From positions 310,001 to 374,000 of the forward strand of contig CALGKB010000004.1 in NCBI GenBank assembly GCA_937927915.1: a stretch of DNA of 64,000 bases, written 5' to 3'. A program made the position numbers and the translations under genes. How positions within the stretch are numbered: the stretch's first letter is position 1; every line of letters begins with the position of its first letter. This document shows, one piece after another, positions 59,689-64,000 of this stretch. This DNA comes from an uncultured Pseudanabaenaceae cyanobacterium. GTDB lineage: Bacteria > Cyanobacteriota > Cyanobacteriia > Pseudanabaenales > Pseudanabaenaceae. Under the pieces are notes generated by a model. The model saw only the letters and a program-made list of their open reading frames with translations, made no database searches and was not told the DNA's origin.

Positions 59689-61339
59689 CCGTAAAGGAAA
59701 TCCCCTGGTTCCGATCGGGCTATTCCTGCTGCTGGGGGCAGGGGGCTATGGAGCCTACTACTTTTACCAACGGCAACAGGGGGCAGCCCTAGACAGTATT
59801 GCGGGGAATGTGCGGTTTGTACCCCCAACAGCGATCGCGGGGTTGGCGGTCTCTAGCAATTGGCGAGCTTGGCAGTCCCTGGAGCGGTTTAATACTAAGG
59901 AACTGCAGGAGGCGTTTGCCGATGCCCCTAAAAATCTGCTGCCCCCCGACACCGATATTGACTTTGCCCGCGATATTCAACCTTGGCTGGGGTCTACATT
60001 TGTGGGCATTTTGTCCTCCCCTGGCAAGCAGGCACTGCGCCCCACAGTACTATTTACCCAAGCGCAGGAGAATCCCCCTGTCGAGATTGCGCCCCCCCCA
60101 GAGGGGGCATTTATTGCCGTTATAGGGGTGAGAGACCGCGGCAAGGCAGAGAAATTCCTGCAGGAGAAAGTCCTAGCCAAGTTACAGTCCCCACCCCAGG
60201 AGGTGGAGTACAAGGGCAGCAAGCTGTTTATCAGCACTGATTTAGCCTGGGCTTTTGCCGATCGCTACTTATTGTTTGCCCCTGACCGCCGGACCCTAGA
60301 GCAGAGTATTGATACTTACCAGGGGGGACAGAGTTTTACCCTACCCACCGTCGAACTGCAGCTGACGCAACCCCTCCTGCAATTTTACATTCCCAACCTC
60401 CGCCAAGCTATCGACCTGGCAGCGGCAAATAGCCCTCAAACCATACCGGCACCCCTCCTGGACAAACTGGAGAAGCAGGCAAAGGCAATGGTGATTGGCT
60501 TAGGGGTGGAGGACACGGGTCTACGCCTGCAGGCAATTACCCAACTGGGGGAGGAAGCGCCCCCCTTCCAACCTGTGCCAGGGAAAGTCATCTCCTATTT
60601 TCCCGCCGATACCTATTTTCTCTTTAGCGGCAGCAACTTCAAACAGTCCTGGCAAAATCTCCTAGAGCAGGCAAAGACGGAAAAGCCACAGCAGGAAGCG
60701 ATCGAGGAAATTCGCCGGGGGGTCAAAGAAACCCTCAACCTCGACCTGGACAAGGACATCATTGCCTGGCTGGATGGGGAATTTGCCCTCGGTGTAATTC
60801 CGTCGGAGGAGGGGATTCTCAAGCAAACCCGATCGGGTCTGGTGGCAATAATTCAAACCTCCCAGCGCGCTACTGCGGAAGCTACCCTCAAGCGGGTTGA
60901 TCAACTGACGCAGGAACTGGGCTTCCCTGTCAAGGTTGCTACCCAGGAGATCAACGGCGTGCAGGTACAGGAGTGGACATCCCCCTTTACTCCGGGCAGT
61001 ATTTTGTCCTACGGTTGGCATCAACCCGATAGTTTGTTTGTGGCGACCGGTCCCCTAGCAAAGGTGATCACCCAGAAAGCTAACCCCTCCCTGGCAGAAA
61101 GTGGGGCTTTCCAAGCGATCGCGGGCAAGTTGGACAAGCAAAATCAGGGCTATCTCTACCTCAACCTAGCAAAACTGTGGTCAATCTATGCCCAGGATGT
61201 CACCAGCCGCATACCACCAGAGGAGGCAAAGCAAACCCAGGCAATTATGGGCAGCATAAATGGCCTAGCAGCCACCTACTCCCAACCCCGCCCCACAGAG
61301 GGGAAGCTAGACCTGTTTCTGTCCCTGCGCACTAAGTGA
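59681..61339 (+). CDS. DUF3352 membrane-anchored protein
   Basis: The protein has 552 residues. One N-terminal membrane anchor ([19 protein letters not shown], about 10-28) is followed by a large extracytoplasmic DUF3352 domain ([42 protein letters not shown]). The family is common in cyanobacteria and without a known role. ATG at 59681 has GAGGAGG upstream, within the acidic tail of rpoC2. The position at the end of rpoB-rpoC1-rpoC2 suggests cotranscription. It overlaps the convergent lyase gene by 8 nt. Confidence 0.88.
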   Translation: MSDRKGNPLVPIGLFLLLGAGGYGAYYFYQRQQGAALDSIAGNVRFVPPTAIAGLAVSSNWRAWQSLERFNTKELQEAFADAPKNLLPPDTDIDFARDIQPWLGSTFVGILSSPGKQALRPTVLFTQAQENPPVEIAPPPEGAFIAVIGVRDRGKAEKFLQEKVLAKLQSPPQEVEYKGSKLFISTDLAWAFADRYLLFAPDRRTLEQSIDTYQGGQSFTLPTVELQLTQPLLQFYIPNLRQAIDLAAANSPQTIPAPLLDKLEKQAKAMVIGLGVEDTGLRLQAITQLGEEAPPFQPVPGKVISYFPADTYFLFSGSNFKQSWQNLLEQAKTEKPQQEAIEEIRRGVKETLNLDLDKDIIAWLDGEFALGVIPSEEGILKQTRSGLVAIIQTSQRATAEATLKRVDQLTQELGFPVKVATQEINGVQVQEWTSPFTPGSILSYGWHQPDSLFVATGPLAKVITQKANPSLAESGAFQAIAGKLDKQNQGYLYLNLAKLWSIYAQDVTSRIPPEEAKQTQAIMGSINGLAATYSQPRPTEGKLDLFLSLRTK

Positions 61340-61901
61340 AGTGGGCGTTAGCCATTGCCTGTAAGTCCTGCACCTGGGGCAGACGGCGTTCCGAACAGTA
61401 GGTCATCATGTATATCCCTCCCAACATGCGCACGGTGATCGCCCGCACCCGAAAGTCCTCTGTCAAAAACCAGCAGCGCTCCTGTCCCTGGTTTGTTTCG
61501 TATTCCGTCTCGATCGTTAAAACGCCATCCTCGGCAAACCAATAGCGACTGACAACGGGGATTTTTTCCACATAGCCCTGATTGCGCAGGAGTTTACCCT
61601 GGTGCGCTCCCTGGGGAATGTCCACCAAAATTGCCGCCTTGTCGGGGTCAGGGGGTTCCGCCTTGCCGTGCTCTTGCCACATAAAACTAGCTCCCCCCGC
61701 TGCTAACTGGGGGTCAATGCCCTGTTGTTCACACACCGCCCGACAGCGATCGTCTGTTGCCTCTAATACCTCCACATAGAGGAGGGATTCCCCTGATTGG
61801 TCCGCCACGAGGTCAAAATGATGCACCGATCGTTGGGTGTACCACACCCCCTGGCTGCGGCGGAAAAAGTCCATCATCGTTCTAGGCGGCTGGAACGTCA
61901 T
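61332..61901 (-). CDS. Phycobiliprotein bilin lyase, CpcS/CpeS family
   Basis: The 189 residues match the CpcS/CpeS lyases, which attach bilins to phycobiliprotein cysteines (DFFRRSQGVWYTQRSVHHF, SLLYVEVLEATD, CWFLTEDFRVRAITVRM, ending with a Cys/Arg loop YCSERRLPQVQ). They adopt a lipocalin-like beta barrel. I start it at the ATG 61899-61901, which overlaps the stop of the upstream gene as ATGA; an open frame extends further upstream but is not lyase-like. Whether it acts like CpcS, CpcU or CpeS cannot be told here. Confidence 0.9.
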   Translation of the reverse strand: MTFQPPRTMMDFFRRSQGVWYTQRSVHHFDLVADQSGESLLYVEVLEATDDRCRAVCEQQGIDPQLAAGGASFMWQEHGKAEPPDPDKAAILVDIPQGAHQGKLLRNQGYVEKIPVVSRYWFAEDGVLTIETEYETNQGQERCWFLTEDFRVRAITVRMLGGIYMMTYCSERRLPQVQDLQAMANAHFT

Positions 61902-62656
61902 TGGGGAGAACCACGATACAACCTCACCACAGCGGGACGGCGGGGAGTCCCACCCCCTCCACTGGCGATAATGCTTTGCTGGCGGCGGAACTCGCTCACC
62001 AGGTACTCCATTGGCACCACGGATTGACCATAGTAACCATGGTAGTCGCCATACCAGCGGGGAAAACTTGCCCACACATTAGCAGTTTTGGCGATCGCCC
62101 GTTCAATTCTGCCGGCTTCTACATCTTCTAGGGCGCCTTCACGGCGAATTAGCTCAATAGCAGCGAGGTCTTGCCATTCCGGGCTGAAATCGGGGGCACC
62201 AATGCGGCGGGCGACATCATCCCAAGTAGTTTCCAAAAACTGGTAGGCACCAGCGGCGGAAGAGCACAACCTGCCACTGCAGCGCACACGGCGGGGATGG
62301 TCGGCAAAGTTGTAAAAACGTGTCCCTGTAAACTCGATTTGGTAACCATCCTCACTGTCTGTCCCCTCGGCATAGCGGATCACCCGTAAAAATGCCTGCA
62401 AATTCACCGAGGCGGGATAGGTGGGGTACTCCCGCGTCTCTAGGTAGGGGTCACTCCCAGGGGAAGCAGGCTTAGGTTTCGGCTTTGGTCTTACCGCCGG
62501 GGGATTACTGGGCAGACCACTGCGGCAGAGGTGATTGAGGTTGATGTATTGCCCCGTGGAGGTGACCATGAAACAGTCCTGGGCAGAGGCAGATTCCCCA
62601 AGGTGGGCACCCGTAACCACCGCCGCCGTCAGCAGGATCGCTACAGTTTTGCGCAT
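61898..62656 (-). CDS. Secreted lysozyme-like muramidase (phage lambda lysozyme / COG4678 type)
   Basis: The 252 residues start with a signal peptide (TVAILLTAAVVTGAHLG, cleavage near SASAQ). A linker rich in Pro/Lys (VRPKPKPKPASPG) follows, then a lysozyme-fold domain: FLRVIRYAEGTDSEDGYQ with the catalytic Glu, FYNFADHPRR, SSAAGAYQFLETTWDDVA and the helix LAAIELIRREGALEDVE. Such proteins cut peptidoglycan; phage endolysins of this fold exist, but the signal peptide and housekeeping neighbours suggest a cell-wall remodelling role. The stop overlaps the lyase start (ATGA). ATG 62656 is preferred over a TTG two codons earlier. Confidence 0.88.
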   Translation of the reverse strand: MRKTVAILLTAAVVTGAHLGESASAQDCFMVTSTGQYINLNHLCRSGLPSNPPAVRPKPKPKPASPGSDPYLETREYPTYPASVNLQAFLRVIRYAEGTDSEDGYQIEFTGTRFYNFADHPRRVRCSGRLCSSAAGAYQFLETTWDDVARRIGAPDFSPEWQDLAAIELIRREGALEDVEAGRIERAIAKTANVWASFPRWYGDYHGYYGQSVVPMEYLVSEFRRQQSIIASGGGGTPRRPAVVRLYRGSPQ

Positions 62657-62694
62657 GGACAACTACTCTTCACACCGTTTCCCCACTATACCAG

Positions 62695-64000
62695 CTAGGG
62701 GCGGGCATATTCCAGTTTTTTCTGGGGTATGGTGGTAAACTGTGCCACAAGGCGGCGGAACTCCTCCCCCTCGATCGTTTCCCGCTCTATCAAGACGTCC
62801 ACAAGGTAGTGGAGGAGGGGAATATGGGCACTGAGGATGCGGTGGGCACGATCGTAGCAATGGCGGATAATGCGGCGAATCTGTTGGTCAATCTGGCTGG
62901 CTACCGCCTCAGAATATTCCGTTACGGGCATGAGGTCGCGCCCCAAAAATACCTCACTGTGGGGGCGTTCTAGGGCAGTCAGTCCCAACTCCGACATCCC
63001 AAACAAAGTCACCATTTGGCGGGCACGCTGGGTAATCTGCTCAATGTCCCCCGCTGCCCCCACCGTCACCTCCGCTGCCCCAAAAATCAACTCCTCTGCC
63101 ACCCTGCCCCCCAAGAGCACCGTAATTTCATCCAGGAGGGAAGCGTAGGTCATAAAGCCAGGGCTATAGTCCTCCGTCGGTAAGGGCTTGACAAAACCAC
63201 CAATGCCCCCACTACGGGGAATGATGGTAATCTTGTCCATGAGAAAGGCATTTTCCAACAGGGTCTGCAACAAGCCGTGCCCCACCTCGTGGTAGGCAAT
63301 TAGCCGCTTCTTCACACTGTCTAGGAGAGGCTTCATCGCCAAACCGATCGTCACCCGATCGAGGGCATCGTCAATCTCCCGGTTAGTGATGGCTTCCTGG
63401 CGACGGCGGGCAGCTAAAATTGCCGCTTCGTTGAGGAGATTAGCCAAATCGGCACCGGCAAAACCGGGCGTACGGCGGGCAATTGCCTCTAGGGATACCT
63501 CATCTGCTAGGCGTTTATTGCGGGCATGGACTTTCAAAATCGCCAACCTGCCCTTGTAGTCTGGGTAGTCCACCACAATCTGCCGATCGAATCTGCCCGG
63601 ACGGAGCAAAGCCGCATCCAGGACATCGGGGCGATTGGTTGCCGCCAGGACAATTACCCCTGTGTTTGCCTCGAAGCCATCCATCTCACTGAGGAGTTGG
63701 TTAAGAGTCTGTTCCCGTTCATCATTGCCGCCACCGAGACCCGCCCCCCGCTGTCTGCCCACGGCATCAATTTCATCAATGAACACCAGACAGGGAGCAT
63801 TCTCCTTTGCCCGCGCAAACAAATCCCGCACCCGCGAGGCTCCCACCCCCACGAACATCTCCACAAACTCCGACCCCGACAGGGAGAAAAAGGGCACCCC
63901 CGCCTCCCCCGCGATCGCTCTTGCCAGGAGAGTTTTACCCGTGCCCGGCGGACCGATCAACAGCACCCCCTTGGGAATCCGCGCCCCCACCTTTTCAAAC
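62695..64000 (-). CDS. ftsH: ATP-dependent zinc metalloprotease FtsH (5' part beyond window)
   Basis: About 435 C-terminal residues are present; the N-terminal membrane helices lie past the right edge. Visible are Walker A (GPPGTGKT), pore loop FVGVG, Walker B (LVFIDEID), the second region of homology ([18 protein letters not shown]) and the zinc site HEVGH. FtsH degrades damaged membrane proteins such as photosystem II D1 in cyanobacteria. This fragment does not decide which of the four cyanobacterial FtsH types it is. It lies 38 nt from the lysozyme-like gene on the same strand. Confidence 0.96.
   Translation of the reverse strand, partial: FEKVGARIPKGVLLIGPPGTGKTLLARAIAGEAGVPFFSLSGSEFVEMFVGVGASRVRDLFARAKENAPCLVFIDEIDAVGRQRGAGLGGGNDEREQTLNQLLSEMDGFEANTGVIVLAATNRPDVLDAALLRPGRFDRQIVVDYPDYKGRLAILKVHARNKRLADEVSLEAIARRTPGFAGADLANLLNEAAILAARRRQEAITNREIDDALDRVTIGLAMKPLLDSVKKRLIAYHEVGHGLLQTLLENAFLMDKITIIPRSGGIGGFVKPLPTEDYSPGFMTYASLLDEITVLLGGRVAEELIFGAAEVTVGAAGDIEQITQRARQMVTLFGMSELGLTALERPHSEVFLGRDLMPVTEYSEAVASQIDQQIRRIIRHCYDRAHRILSAHIPLLHYLVDVLIERETIEGEEFRRLVAQFTTIPQKKLEYARP

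Noticed and set aside
61902-62075. N-terminal extension of the CpcS-like lyase frame by 58 codons
   Set aside because: The extension lies inside the lysozyme-like gene in another frame and does not resemble lyases, which begin near the DFFRRS segment.

Overview
The window is chromosomal DNA from a cyanobacterium. The evidence is the photosystem II pair psbB-psbT, a split RNA polymerase beta' subunit (rpoC1 and rpoC2 as separate genes), a CO2-hydration (Chp/Cup) protein, an IctB-like protein, a phycobiliprotein lyase of the CpcS/CpeS type, LrtA and LabA homologues, and several protein families largely restricted to cyanobacteria (DUF1517, DUF3352, DUF4335-like). The core CGATCG of the cyanobacterial HIP1 repeat is scattered throughout. 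I cannot name the genus. I saw no rRNA, tRNA, insertion sequence, prophage or CRISPR array.

Layout. 0-8 kb: the edge of an unrecognised gene, lrtA, purA, serS, a response regulator, then a leftward group dnaG, two small proteins and the iron-binding protein futA, which ends in a clear terminator. 8-13 kb: a rightward group with an Hsp70-like ATPase, a J-domain/TPR protein, folK and lptB, followed by the remains of an MFS transporter gene. 13-17.5 kb: a STAND (NB-ARC) NTPase, a small membrane protein, a proline-rich protein, accB and efp. 17.6-24.6 kb: a 2OG-Fe(II) oxygenase, a DMT transporter, a solitary CO2-hydration protein, a pseudouridine synthase, larC, a YaaW-like protein and a site-2-protease homologue without its catalytic residues. 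24.6-36.7 kb: a very large PAS/GAF histidine kinase, trpA, a tight leftward cluster (phosphoesterase, RecJ-C-terminal-like protein, second STAND NTPase, J-domain protein), an HD hydrolase, LabA-like and metG. 36.8-49.9 kb: a bifunctional-nuclease family protein, an anti-sigma antagonist, psbB-psbT, CIA30, MATE, a glycosyltransferase, DUF1517, KtrB/TrkH, an outer-membrane protein, a pentapeptide protein, IctB and a WD40 Ser/Thr kinase. 50-64 kb: rpoB-rpoC1-rpoC2-DUF3352, a CpcS-like lyase, a secreted lysozyme-like protein and the 3' part of ftsH.

The gene order is unusually tight. All twelve tail-to-tail gene pairs either overlap (ten pairs, by 4-30 nt) or are separated by only 2-3 nt, and several same-strand neighbours overlap by 17-52 nt. 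The best candidates for unexplored biology are the phosphoesterase/RecJ-like/STAND/J-domain cluster at 29.3-33.1 kb, the Hsp70-like plus J-TPR pair at 8.2-11.3 kb, the inactive S2P homologue at 23.3 kb, and a probable AUU start codon at 37370. All functional statements for these rest on sequence reading only.
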